Made by a program: the position numbers and the translations under genes. A stretch of 64,000 nt of DNA from Halostella pelagica (lineage in GTDB: Archaea; Halobacteriota; Halobacteria; Halobacteriales; Natronoarchaeaceae): contig CP040678.1 in NCBI GenBank assembly GCA_005954745.1, positions 1,054,001 to 1,118,000 of the forward strand, given 5' to 3'. The notes beneath the pieces were generated by a model. That model was not told where the DNA came from and did not search any database. It saw nothing but the letters and a program-made list of their open reading frames with translations. This document shows positions 44,544-53,171 of this stretch, piece after piece (the stretch's first letter is position 1; each line of letters begins with the position of its first letter).

Positions 44544-47500
44544 GCGACGACGGTGATGACTACCCGTCGTGGTACCCGGTCCCGGAAGAAGATGTATCCC
44601 CGGAACCCCAGCAAGAGACGATCATCGATTCCGACGCGTACCCGATGCGTGTGCTCGCCGGTGCGGGGACGGGGAAGACGTTCACGATGGTGCGGAAGAT
44701 CGAGCACCTCATCGACGAGGAAGACGTCTCGCCGGACCGGATTCTCGCGTTGACGTTCACGAACAACGCGGCGGACTCGATGCGGGAGAAACTTAACGCG
44801 AAACTCGGGACCGCGGGGTACGACATCGACGCGTACACGTACCACTCGATCTGTAACGAGATCCTCACTGACTACGCGTACGAAGCCGGGATCGACCCGG
44901 ACTTCGAGGTCGCCATGGATGCCGAGAAGTACGCTATCGTGCTGGATGTTCTCGACGACATCGAGTACCGGTCGGTCAAACCCAACGTGTACGGCAGCGA
45001 CGGGTACGCGTCCGGAGCCGCGTCGAAGCTGCTCAGTTTCATCGGGTCGATGAAGCGCAGCGGCATCTCGCCAGATGACATCGACGCGTTCCTTGGGCCT
45101 GCTGATCGCGTCTACGATCTCGCCGATCTTCCGGAGCGCATCGAAACGATTGCCAGCGATCATCTCGGCGGCCGGTCTGTGTCGAGCGTGCTGGACTCAC
45201 TTCCCGATGTGCGCGATGAGCTCGCCGCGGAACGCGACGCATTGGGAACGGACGGGATCGAAGCCAGTACTCGGGATTTCCTCGACCGGCTCGTCGATCT
45301 GTGTGATGCGCTTGAAACCGCGTTCGAGGCCCACGAAGATGGCGCGCGTGACCTGCCAGACAACGCGTACAAACTCCCGAAGTACCTGTTCGGAGGGTAC
45401 GCAAGCGGTGCTCCGAAAGGGATCCCAGACGATCTGGATCTTGAACTCACGGACCACCTCGACTCGTTCGTTTCCGACTGTCTTGCTGCCCGAGATCTCA
45501 CCGCAGGGTACGCTGCGTACGAGCGAGAACTGGACGAGCGCAATCTCATTGACTTCGACGGCCTGGTGGTCGAGACGGCTGCGCTGATGGACTCTCCGGT
45601 TGGTGAGGAAATCGCCGAGCGGTGGGACTACGTATTCTGCGACGAGTTCCAAGACACGGATCGCCTTCAGTTCGACCTCGTCACGTCACTTGTTTCCGAC
45701 GAGAATCTGTTCGTCGTCGGGGACGACGATCAGGCGATCTACGAATGGCGCGGCGCGAACGTCGCTAATATCACCGACGAACTGGACCAGGCGTTCGCGG
45801 CGCTCACGGACGAACCGCTGGAGGAGAACTTCCGCTCCCGTCAGCCGATTCTCAACCTATCGAACGAGGCAATTCAGAAACTCGATCACCGTGAGCGGCA
45901 CAAGACGCTCACTCGCGTCGACGAACCCGCGTACGATGGAGACACTGTCGCTACCGTCGAATTACCAGACGAAGACGATGCGGACGGTGCACCCCAACTT
46001 CGTACCGTTGTCCAGAATTTACTGAGCGGTGCAGCAGAAAATCTCGATGAGGTGTACGATCCAGGCGATATTGCGTTACTCGTGCGAAAGCACGCTCACG
46101 CGACACCTGTCATCGAAGAATTCGAAGACGCTGGTATCCCGTACCAAGTTGCTGGCGATCTGGCAACGGAATCCGTCGGCGTCGGCACCGTCACTGCCTA
46201 CCTGAAAGCGCTCGCACGCCCCGAAGACGAGGTGAGCTGGAATCGCATCCTCCTGATGCGGTACCGGCTGTGCGACGCGGACCTCCGCACGCTCAACGCG
46301 GGCGACGACCCGCTCGTGGACACTCTCCGGGAGACACGACTCGACGAGTTCGAGGAGCCCGACCGTGTCGCAGAAGCCCGCGAACACGCCACGGAACTAC
46401 TTGATATCCGAGATTCGGCGTCGCTCAGCCACCTGTACCGAGAACTCACGGACCGCACGAACATCGAGTGGTATCTCAGCGAGCAGGAGCGTCGAGATCT
46501 CGCCCAACTGGAGGACGTCATCGAACAGTACGGGGACAGTGCCGTCCAACCACCACTCACCCCGGAGTTCATCGACTCGCTCGAACACTACGACTCCCTG
46601 TTCGACGAGAGTGGCACCACACCCACGAGTCAGCCGGACGTCGCCGACGACGCTGTCAACGTGATGACCATCCACAAAAGCAAGGGCCTAGACTTCCCCG
46701 TCGTCCTCATACCACAAGTCACCGCCGACGAGTGGGCACCGAGTTCACGCACGTACGACGCGTTCGAAACCAGTCTCTCGGATGGCCCGGAGGAAGCGTT
46801 CGCGCAGGATTTCGTCGAGCGGGATGCCCGTGAGACCCGCCGCGTATTCCACGTCGGGATCACGCGTGCCGAGGACATCCTCGTCCTGCAGGGTGGCAGC
46901 GAGGAAGGCGACGATGCTGGGGACGAGGATTCGGTTTCAGAGCTGGTTGACGAAATCCTCCCATCTCGAATCCCATGGCAGCCGGAGCGAGGACATCTCC
47001 CGCTCTGGACTGATGTCCAAGAGTGTCTCCCGGACGACGCAGTAGACTGGACTAACACGCTGGCCAGCGAGACGGTCGGGAACGTTGGTGGTACCGTCAA
47101 TCACAACGGAGAAGAACTCGCAGTCGAAACGGCGCGGGACCGCGTGATAGACCTCGCAACAGCCACCCTCAACGGGAATCTCTCTCCGAGAGCCCAGCGG
47201 GAGACACTCCAGGTTGCGTCGCTGACCGGTCCATCGACGCCAGCACCGTCGCTCTCGCACAGCTACACGTCGCTAGCAGCCTACGAGGAGTGCCCGCGGA
47301 GCCACTACTTGGACTACGTGGTCAACGCATTCCCCGATTATCAGGAGACAGCGGCTACGAACGGATCTGGTGATGGCGTGTCGCAACGTACAATCGGGTT
47401 GTTGTTCCACGATACCGCCGAGCAAGCTGCGAATCAAAATGTGGAACGCCGTGAAGAGTGGTACGAGATCTGCGAGCGGCTCGCCAGTCAGCGCCGCGCT

Positions 47501-48001
47501 GAGGACGCGCTCCCGGCAGCAAAACAATCCATCGACCGGTACTTCGAATTAGATCTCACGAGTTACGAACTCATCGACGCAGAACGAGAGTTCGAACTGG
47601 AGATCGATGGACACGAGCTCGTCGGGTTCATCGACGCCGTCTACCGAACGCCGAATGGTGAGCTTCTCGTCATCGACTACAAGGCGACTGAACGTCACCG
47701 CGACTTACACGACGACAAGCAACTCCCGATCTACCTCTTAGCGTGCCGTGATCTATATGACGAGCCAGTGACGCGCGCCGGGTACGCGTACGTCGGTGAG
47801 ATCGGGCCGAAAGTCGAAGCGCGAACGTTCCGCGAGGGTGACTTGGAAGCGGTTCGGAACGATGTGATGGAATCGATGAACCGTATTGCTGAATTCTCCT
47901 TCGGCGAGTACACAGCTGGCGAGCACTGTCAGTGGTGTCAACACAACCAACTGCCCTGCGCACCAGACTCGTTTACCGTTGGCCCAGGGTTCGAGGAGTA
48001 A
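44540..48001 (+). CDS. UvrD-type helicase-nuclease (AddA/RecB-like)
   Basis: A 1,153-residue superfamily 1A helicase with a C-terminal nuclease. Helicase motifs: VLAGAGTGKTFTMVRK (residues about 36-51), LALTFTNNAADSM, YVFCDEFQDTDRLQF, VVGDDDQAIYEWRGA, NVMTIHKSKGLDFPVVLI and VFHVGITRAED. The nuclease part has ECPRSHYLDYV, LLFHDTAE, LVGFIDAVYRTPNGELLVID and then YKAT, with QLPIYLLAC, and ends in CQWCQHNQLPC. That gives four cysteines for an Fe-S cluster, as in AddB rather than AddA. The ATG at 44540 overlaps the preceding stop by 4 bases. With the two genes upstream it makes an AddAB/RecBCD-like set able to unwind and cut DNA from broken ends. Confidence 0.9.
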   Translation: MSDDGDDYPSWYPVPEEDVSPEPQQETIIDSDAYPMRVLAGAGTGKTFTMVRKIEHLIDEEDVSPDRILALTFTNNAADSMREKLNAKLGTAGYDIDAYTYHSICNEILTDYAYEAGIDPDFEVAMDAEKYAIVLDVLDDIEYRSVKPNVYGSDGYASGAASKLLSFIGSMKRSGISPDDIDAFLGPADRVYDLADLPERIETIASDHLGGRSVSSVLDSLPDVRDELAAERDALGTDGIEASTRDFLDRLVDLCDALETAFEAHEDGARDLPDNAYKLPKYLFGGYASGAPKGIPDDLDLELTDHLDSFVSDCLAARDLTAGYAAYERELDERNLIDFDGLVVETAALMDSPVGEEIAERWDYVFCDEFQDTDRLQFDLVTSLVSDENLFVVGDDDQAIYEWRGANVANITDELDQAFAALTDEPLEENFRSRQPILNLSNEAIQKLDHRERHKTLTRVDEPAYDGDTVATVELPDEDDADGAPQLRTVVQNLLSGAAENLDEVYDPGDIALLVRKHAHATPVIEEFEDAGIPYQVAGDLATESVGVGTVTAYLKALARPEDEVSWNRILLMRYRLCDADLRTLNAGDDPLVDTLRETRLDEFEEPDRVAEAREHATELLDIRDSASLSHLYRELTDRTNIEWYLSEQERRDLAQLEDVIEQYGDSAVQPPLTPEFIDSLEHYDSLFDESGTTPTSQPDVADDAVNVMTIHKSKGLDFPVVLIPQVTADEWAPSSRTYDAFETSLSDGPEEAFAQDFVERDARETRRVFHVGITRAEDILVLQGGSEEGDDAGDEDSVSELVDEILPSRIPWQPERGHLPLWTDVQECLPDDAVDWTNTLASETVGNVGGTVNHNGEELAVETARDRVIDLATATLNGNLSPRAQRETLQVASLTGPSTPAPSLSHSYTSLAAYEECPRSHYLDYVVNAFPDYQETAATNGSGDGVSQRTIGLLFHDTAEQAANQNVERREEWYEICERLASQRRAEDALPAAKQSIDRYFELDLTSYELIDAEREFELEIDGHELVGFIDAVYRTPNGELLVIDYKATERHRDLHDDKQLPIYLLACRDLYDEPVTRAGYAYVGEIGPKVEARTFREGDLEAVRNDVMESMNRIAEFSFGEYTAGEHCQWCQHNQLPCAPDSFTVGPGFEE

Positions 48002-48056
48002 ATAGCGACACCACGCGAAGTCTCTCGACGCAGGTTGCAACCACGTTCGGGAATGT

Positions 48057-48475
48057 GTGACAAGAAGTCGCCTGCGAGGGATTCGATCTGGCACGATCGA
48101 TCCGTACTTGCAAGTCGGCCGCTGGTGGCACGGGGAAGAGGAAATCAATATCGTCGGGCTGGCATCGAATGACGACTGGGTACTCCGACACCAATCTATG
48201 GGAAATTCTTTGACTGGCCGGCTAACTAACTCAGCAGCGGTTCTCGGCTTTCCTCTGCCATGCCTTTGGAAAGCCTTCGTGCCGTACTGGGATTACAAAA
48301 ACTCCATTGATGAACTCCCCCCATATCGGCCTGCGCGCGCGGTGGTTCACCATTGATTCGCCGCTGACTCTTGGCAATCAGGGCACTCAATTGCCCTAAT
48401 TGGCGATAAGGTCGTGCTGTCAGTAGGGTGTCCACACTGTGAGTCCGAATTTGGCTTCTAAAGGCCTTTAGCGTT
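48057..48475 (+). pseudogene. Decayed fragment of an archaeal ATPase C terminus (DUF234-like)
   Basis: The 48002-48538 gap has no intact gene but holds coding remnants. At about 48090-48170 the + strand reads YLQVGRWWHGEEEINIVGLA, very like the GRWW-x-x-EEIDIVAL hallmark of DUF234, the C-terminal nuclease-like domain of archaeal DEXX-box ATPases. The expected following ECK segment is broken: a short deletion would turn GECKFFDW into the observed bases near 48205. Further on, 48370-48462 reads a zinc-ribbon-like VVLSVGCPHCESEFGF and stop, in a frame blocked upstream by a stop. The pieces do not join into one frame, so this is probably one or two dead genes. Confidence 0.4.
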
Positions 48476-48501
48476 AGAATCTCGGACTCAGAGGGCCAGG
48501 G

Positions 48502-48508
48502 TTTATAA
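48502..48508 (+). promoter_or_regulatory. TATA box of the DNA methyltransferase gene
   Basis: TTTATAA lies 31-37 bases upstream of the ATG at 48539 in otherwise GC-balanced sequence. The short distance predicts a nearly leaderless transcript, separate from the Argonaute operon. Confidence 0.6.
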
Positions 48509-48538
48509 CTGGCAGATTCATGATGGCAGGCTACCCCG

Positions 48539-50809
48539 ATGTTAAATGAGACGAACCTTCGACGCTGCCGTACAGACCTCCCAGTAGATCTGGAATTGGC
48601 CTTGAGTAAGGCGGAAATGGCAGATATATCACCGATAACTCCTGCTGCGCCTGATCATCAGTGGGTAGATACGGATCACGGGATACCCGAGTTCAGCCGG
48701 TCAGTTGACACCGACCGCCTCGCCGAGATCATCACGACGGTCGCTGATCGAGTCGCACCCGCTTTCGCTGATATCCCAGACTCACTCCACAGACGAGTCG
48801 ATACGTGGTGTCTGTCTCACGGATACAACGATGTGACTACCAGTGCTAGAAGACGCCTCGTCGCCCGCCAAGCCGTGCTCAACCGGTTGCTAAAGGTCAC
48901 GGTGTATGAGTGGCATCATCGACGTGGTGAGTTGCCGGGGTTCCCAGACGATACATGGGAGATAACTCAAAGCGTTGCAGAGGTTGGGGCGAATCCAGGT
49001 TTCGGAGAATACGTGTTGGATTATCTCCTTCTCCATGTCGATGAACAGGAGATGGAGGTCATCGACGAGAATCGAGATCGATTGCTGGCGTCCACGCAAC
49101 CCGCGGAAGACATCGGACGACTCTACGAGGCAGTAATTCCGAAAGAATACCGGCAGTCGCTCAGCCAGTTCAGGACACCACCTGACATCGGTCAGTTAAT
49201 GCGGTTATGGGCAGGAGAAAGCGACAACACCGTCGTTGATCCTGGAATGGGGGCTGGCGTCTTATCGAGCCCATTTCATCCGGATTGGCGATTGAGTACC
49301 GATTCAGCACGCGTAATCGGGATTGATCAGAGTCAGCTCGCCCTTCTTATGGGAAGCACTGCGCTGACCTTGTACGGGCAACCACACGAACTGCTTGAAA
49401 CAGATTTCCTCAATATCCCACCTTCGGATCTGCAGCAAAATCTGGATGGGGTCGTCTGTAACCCACCGTACACGAAGGGAGATGCACTCCCGGACTGGTA
49501 TAAAGAACGGATTAACACGCGACTGGAGATGACCACAGGGCTCGAAATCAGTGCTCGGTCACCGCTCTACACGTACTTTATATACCACTCACGCGCTTTC
49601 CTGTCGCCGAGCGATCGTGCGGCCTTCATCACCCCTCAAAGCTTCCTCAGCAACCGATACGGAGAGTCACTCAAACAGTTCCTCCTCGACAACTACGCAA
49701 TCAAAGCCTTCGTACAATTCAACCCGGAGAGCTACTGTGTCTTCGACAACGCCGACACGACCGCTCTGCTCACGTTCTTAGAAGCGAAGCCCGATAGTGA
49801 GACAGGTGGCGAGACCCGCTTCATTCGTGTTGACGAGAAGATCGAGTCGAAGACGATCCGTGACGCAGTCGAGAACGGCGAACCGGGGGAAACTGAGTGG
49901 GGAATCATCAACCGTGTCCCACAATCCGAACTTTGCCCTGAGAAGAACTGGCAGGCCCTGTTCGACCCTGTCGAGATCGATACGAGTCACCTCCCGTCTC
50001 TTGGGACACTCCTCACCATCCACCGCGGGCCAACAACAGGCGAAGTCAATCTCTTCTGCTTGTCACAGCAGGAAGTCGATGAGAACAATCTCGACGAACG
50101 CCACCTGTCGCGGATCGTCCGTAAGCCGAGTCAGATAGATGGATACGACTATCAGGAGGCCGACTGGAAGGCAGCACGCGAGAAGGGGGAAGAAGTCTGG
50201 CTCCTGGACCCAGACCAGATACCCGGAGTGTCGAATACGATTGCAGACTTCAAACAGGAGTTCTCGAAAGGGGCAAGAAGAGAAGCGCCTGAGGGATCCG
50301 TCATCGGAGATGGGTACTCGGCAGTGCGCGAGTTCCTTCGAGATGGTGTAATGGAATACGGGCTTAGTGACACGAGCACGTTCTCAAACCGTCCGTACTG
50401 GTATCGACCTCGACGAAAAGACCCAACTCGCGTCCTTGTTCAAAATGCGAGCCGAGATCAGTTCAAGTTCATCCTGAACGAAACAGAGCTTCGGCATACG
50501 AGCGCTTGCTACGGCTTCTACGACATCACGCTTTCAGAGACCGAACTGAAAGCGTTACTAGCGTACCTCAATAGCCACGTCTTCGAAGAGGTTGTTCGTG
50601 AGTACAAGCAAACGCGGGATGGGGGGTTCGACAAAATCGAGCCGGATCAATTGGAACAGGTTCCGGCGATTGATCCACCGAAGATGAGCGGTGAAACGGT
50701 GAATACGCTGGCTGGGCTGTTCGACGAACTGCGGCAGACAACACGAAAGAACGACGAGTGTAACCCAGTACTGGATCGTATCAATGTAGTTCTTCAGCAA
50801 GAACTCTGA
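48539..50809 (+). CDS. N6-adenine DNA methyltransferase (Eco57I/type IIG-like)
   Basis: A 756-residue methyltransferase. Motif I is TVVDPGMGAGVLSSP at about residue 230 and motif IV is VVCNPPYTKGDALPDWY at about 307, followed by AAFITPQSFLSN, as in Eco57I-type enzymes. The C-terminal 300 residues (RVLVQNASRDQFKFIL, then YGFYDITLSE and LLAYLNSHVFEEVVREYK) look like a target-recognition domain. The N-terminal 190 residues are helical; no PD-(D/E)XK core is evident, so it is probably a methylase only, unlike true type IIG enzymes. Its own promoter separates it from the upstream operon. It could be an orphan methylase, or protect host DNA from the HNH or Mrr-like nucleases of the island; neither can be shown here. 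Confidence 0.85.
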   Translation: MLNETNLRRCRTDLPVDLELALSKAEMADISPITPAAPDHQWVDTDHGIPEFSRSVDTDRLAEIITTVADRVAPAFADIPDSLHRRVDTWCLSHGYNDVTTSARRRLVARQAVLNRLLKVTVYEWHHRRGELPGFPDDTWEITQSVAEVGANPGFGEYVLDYLLLHVDEQEMEVIDENRDRLLASTQPAEDIGRLYEAVIPKEYRQSLSQFRTPPDIGQLMRLWAGESDNTVVDPGMGAGVLSSPFHPDWRLSTDSARVIGIDQSQLALLMGSTALTLYGQPHELLETDFLNIPPSDLQQNLDGVVCNPPYTKGDALPDWYKERINTRLEMTTGLEISARSPLYTYFIYHSRAFLSPSDRAAFITPQSFLSNRYGESLKQFLLDNYAIKAFVQFNPESYCVFDNADTTALLTFLEAKPDSETGGETRFIRVDEKIESKTIRDAVENGEPGETEWGIINRVPQSELCPEKNWQALFDPVEIDTSHLPSLGTLLTIHRGPTTGEVNLFCLSQQEVDENNLDERHLSRIVRKPSQIDGYDYQEADWKAAREKGEEVWLLDPDQIPGVSNTIADFKQEFSKGARREAPEGSVIGDGYSAVREFLRDGVMEYGLSDTSTFSNRPYWYRPRRKDPTRVLVQNASRDQFKFILNETELRHTSACYGFYDITLSETELKALLAYLNSHVFEEVVREYKQTRDGGFDKIEPDQLEQVPAIDPPKMSGETVNTLAGLFDELRQTTRKNDECNPVLDRINVVLQQEL

Positions 50810-50876
50810 CTTGACCAAGAACAGGGCTGGTACTTTCGAGTAACAATCTCTGAGATATCGCTAACTGAGAGGTCAG

Positions 50877-51064
50877 TCACCTACCAAGCAATCGCGCGAT
50901 GAAGCCAGTTGATTCACTATCGTTCCCGTTGTCTTCTGGACCTCTATTCTGCTGAGAAATTTCAGATCCTGTTTCAGCAGCACCATTCAGTAGCTCCTCA
51001 ACCGAGTACCCGATCTACTCAGCGAATTCCTCTGGCGCGCCGCAATATCCGCTATACACCCTAG
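50877..51064 (-). pseudogene. Gene remnant next to the tRNA
   Basis: The 410-base gap before the tRNA holds no intact gene. On the minus strand one frame reads GYCGAPEEFAE, a TAG stop at 51015-51017, then IGYSVEELLNGAAETG, and ends with ESTGFIARLLGR and TGA at 50877. The protein-like composition on both sides of the in-frame stop suggests a decayed C-terminal gene fragment. The family is not recognised. Such scraps are common beside tRNA genes used as integration sites. Confidence 0.35.
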
Positions 51065-51219
51065 TATTATGTCCCCACAGTGTCATTCAAATGTAAGCGA
51101 ATCGCATGACACCGGCGACCCCCATCACGCAGCGTGATGAAATCAAATCGACCGAAGAGGGGTTCCTTTATAAGCGCCGTACCGCCGTCTGCCAAATGTT
51201 GCCCGTCACGCAGAATGAT

Positions 51220-51293
51220 GGGCGCTGCAGGATTTGAACCCGCGGCAGCTTGGTCCGAAGCCAAGTACTCTGTCCAGACTGAGCTAAGCGCCC
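51220..51293 (-). tRNA. tRNA-Arg (anticodon TCG)
   Basis: A 74-base cloverleaf without intron. The acceptor stem GGGCGCT pairs with AGCGCCC, D stem GCTC with GAGT and anticodon stem CTTGG with CCAAG around CTTCGGA. The T arm is GCGGG-TTCAAAT-CCTGC. The anticodon TCG decodes CGA. CCA is not encoded. The 3' end faces the defence island, as expected when a tRNA gene is the attachment site of an integrated element. No duplicated tRNA tail was noticed in the window, so the far end is probably off the left edge. Confidence 0.95.
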
Positions 51294-51320
51294 TCGGCCG
51301 AAAATAGAGCGACGGGACTG

Positions 51321-51326
51321 TTTAAA
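51321..51326 (-). promoter_or_regulatory. TATA box of tRNA-Arg
   Basis: TTTAAA lies 28-33 bases upstream of the 5' end of the tRNA on the minus strand, the normal archaeal position. Confidence 0.55.
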
Positions 51327-51358
51327 CCCACTGATTTCCACGTCCGGAGTCCGCGTCA

Positions 51359-51364
51359 TTTATA
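51359..51364 (+). promoter_or_regulatory. TATA box of the UbiA-family gene
   Basis: TTTATA lies 25-30 bases before the ATG at 51389, predicting a leaderless transcript. Confidence 0.55.
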
Positions 51365-51388
51365 CGCCAGCCATCGGGACTGAGCGGT

Positions 51389-52225
51389 ATGAGTGTCGGA
51401 GAGCGCGTTCGCGGCCTGGTCGAACTGACGCGGCCGGGCAACGCCGTTGCAGCGGGCGCGCTGACGTTCATCGGAGCGTTCGTCGCCGTCGGGAGTGGAG
51501 CATCGTCAGTCCAGACGCTGGTCGCGGCGGGAGCGACGACTCTGGCTGTCGGTGCCGGCAACGCCCTCAACGACTACTTTGACCGGGAGATAGACGCGAT
51601 CAACCAACCGGCCCGGCCGATACCGCGCGATGCAGTCAGTCCGCGCGGAGCGCTCGTGTTTAGCCTGGCGCTGTTCGCTGGCGCGGTGGTACTGGCGGCG
51701 GCTCTCCCGCCGTTGGCTATCGGCATCGCCGCGGTGAATCTGCTGGCGCTGATCGCCTACACTGAACTGTTCAAGGGTTTGCCGGGGGTCGGAAACGTCG
51801 TCGTCGGCTTCCTTGGCGGGAGCACGTTCCTGTTCGGCGGTGCCGCGGTCGGCCGGCCACGGGCGACAGTCGTTCTATTTGTACTCGCCGCGCTGTCGAC
51901 GGTGACCCGAGAGATCATCAAGGACGTCGAAGACATCGACGGCGACCGCGAGGAGGGATTGAACACTCTTCCGATCGCTATCGGCGCGGAACGAGCGCTG
52001 TACGTCGCCGCCGGATTCCTCGCGTTGGCCGTGCTGGCGAGTCCTGTCCCGTATTTCCTGGGAACATTCGGCGCGGCGTATCTCACGGTAGTGGGGCCAG
52101 CCGACTTCATCATGGTGTACGCGATGGTCGAGAGCTTCGACGACCCCACTGCGGGCCAATCCCGGATCAAGTACGGCATGTTTCTGGCCGCCGTTGCGTT
52201 CGTCGTAGGGCGGCTGGCGATGTAA
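51389..52225 (+). CDS. Digeranylgeranylglyceryl phosphate synthase (UbiA family)
   Basis: A 278-residue membrane prenyltransferase. Both Asp-rich motifs of the UbiA superfamily are present: NALNDYFDREIDAINQPARP near residue 60 and KDVEDIDGDREEGLNTLP near 180. About eight hydrophobic helices fill the rest. In archaea this enzyme adds the second geranylgeranyl chain to geranylgeranylglyceryl phosphate, giving the diether core of membrane lipids, and is a housekeeping function. The GC-rich codon use and own promoter mark it as the first core gene beyond the tRNA. A quinone prenyltransferase role is less likely given the (R/K)PIP and GLNTLP context, but was not tested. Confidence 0.85.
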   Translation: MSVGERVRGLVELTRPGNAVAAGALTFIGAFVAVGSGASSVQTLVAAGATTLAVGAGNALNDYFDREIDAINQPARPIPRDAVSPRGALVFSLALFAGAVVLAAALPPLAIGIAAVNLLALIAYTELFKGLPGVGNVVVGFLGGSTFLFGGAAVGRPRATVVLFVLAALSTVTREIIKDVEDIDGDREEGLNTLPIAIGAERALYVAAGFLALAVLASPVPYFLGTFGAAYLTVVGPADFIMVYAMVESFDDPTAGQSRIKYGMFLAAVAFVVGRLAM

Positions 52226-52387
52226 CCGCTGAGTTCACTCCCCGCTTTCCCCGCCCGAACCCAGAGATCTGACCCGGTAGATCAATCCGAAACGGTATAA
52301 GGTCGCTTGGCCATCTTTATAACATACGAACGCGATAGGGCAGACAACAGAACGGAATCTCCCGTCTGTTCCCACAGAGGATCCGGC

Positions 52388-53023
52388 ATGTATGACTTGG
52401 CTGATGTCCTATCGGACGTCGAACTCTCCCCAGGAACGAATCTCCTGATATCGGGGCCGCCACTCACCGGTAAACGGCGGATCGCCCTAGAGATCCTCGC
52501 AAACGGAACGCGACAGGGCGAAGGAGCGATCGTCGTCACGACGAAGGACAGCGCGGATAAACTCGTCACGGAGTACGAACAGCTCGTTCCAGCTATCGAC
52601 GACGCGCCGTTCGGTATCGTTGACTGTGTGACGAAACAGCGCGGCGTCGGCAACGCCGAAGACTCGTCGAGAATCAAATACGCCTCCTCGCCCGTCGATA
52701 TGACGGGTATCGGGATCCAGCTTTCGGAGTTCCTGCAGGACTTCTACGAGGCCAGAAACATCAAACAGAACCGGGTCTTGCTCCACTCAGTATCGACGCT
52801 GTTGATGTATTCGAACGTCCAGACGGTGTTTCGGTTCCTGCACGTCTTTACGGGGCGCGTCCAGAGCGCCGACGGGCTTGGTCTGTACGTCATCGATTCA
52901 ACGGCACACGAACAGCAGACACTCAACACACTCAAACAGCTGTTCGACGGCGTTATCGAGGTCAAAGAGGAAGACGGGACTCAGTCTGTTCGGACCGTCG
53001 GCGTGTCGACGGTGTCGAACTAA
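52388..53023 (+). CDS. RecA-superfamily ATPase-like protein (KaiC/RadA-type fold)
   Basis: A 211-residue protein with a P-loop NLLISGPPLTGKRRIALEIL at residues 18-37 and a LYVIDSTAHEQQT strand-turn in the Walker B/sensor region, in the single-domain RecA-like pattern frequent in haloarchaea. No second KaiC domain is present. The ATG at 52388 is preferred because a GAGG ribosome-binding sequence ends about 8 bases upstream; the TTTATAA at about 52316 then gives a short leader. The function is unknown; relatives are often linked to signalling or regulation. Confidence 0.7.
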   Translation: MYDLADVLSDVELSPGTNLLISGPPLTGKRRIALEILANGTRQGEGAIVVTTKDSADKLVTEYEQLVPAIDDAPFGIVDCVTKQRGVGNAEDSSRIKYASSPVDMTGIGIQLSEFLQDFYEARNIKQNRVLLHSVSTLLMYSNVQTVFRFLHVFTGRVQSADGLGLYVIDSTAHEQQTLNTLKQLFDGVIEVKEEDGTQSVRTVGVSTVSN

Positions 53024-53171
53024 CGTCCCTGTCGTCTCGGTCTCGTGACTCGGAAGCACTGGATACCGGATCCGGTCCGGCGAGCCGTCGTCCGCACCCT
53101 CCGGAGCAGATCGATCCGTAACCGGGACTGACCAGTAGGCTTTAGCGGACGCGTCTCATCACCGATACTCA

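Noticed and set aside
48057-48356. 99-residue + strand frame as an intact gene
   Set aside because: Only about 25 residues resemble DUF234 and the rest is out of family; treated as a decayed fragment.
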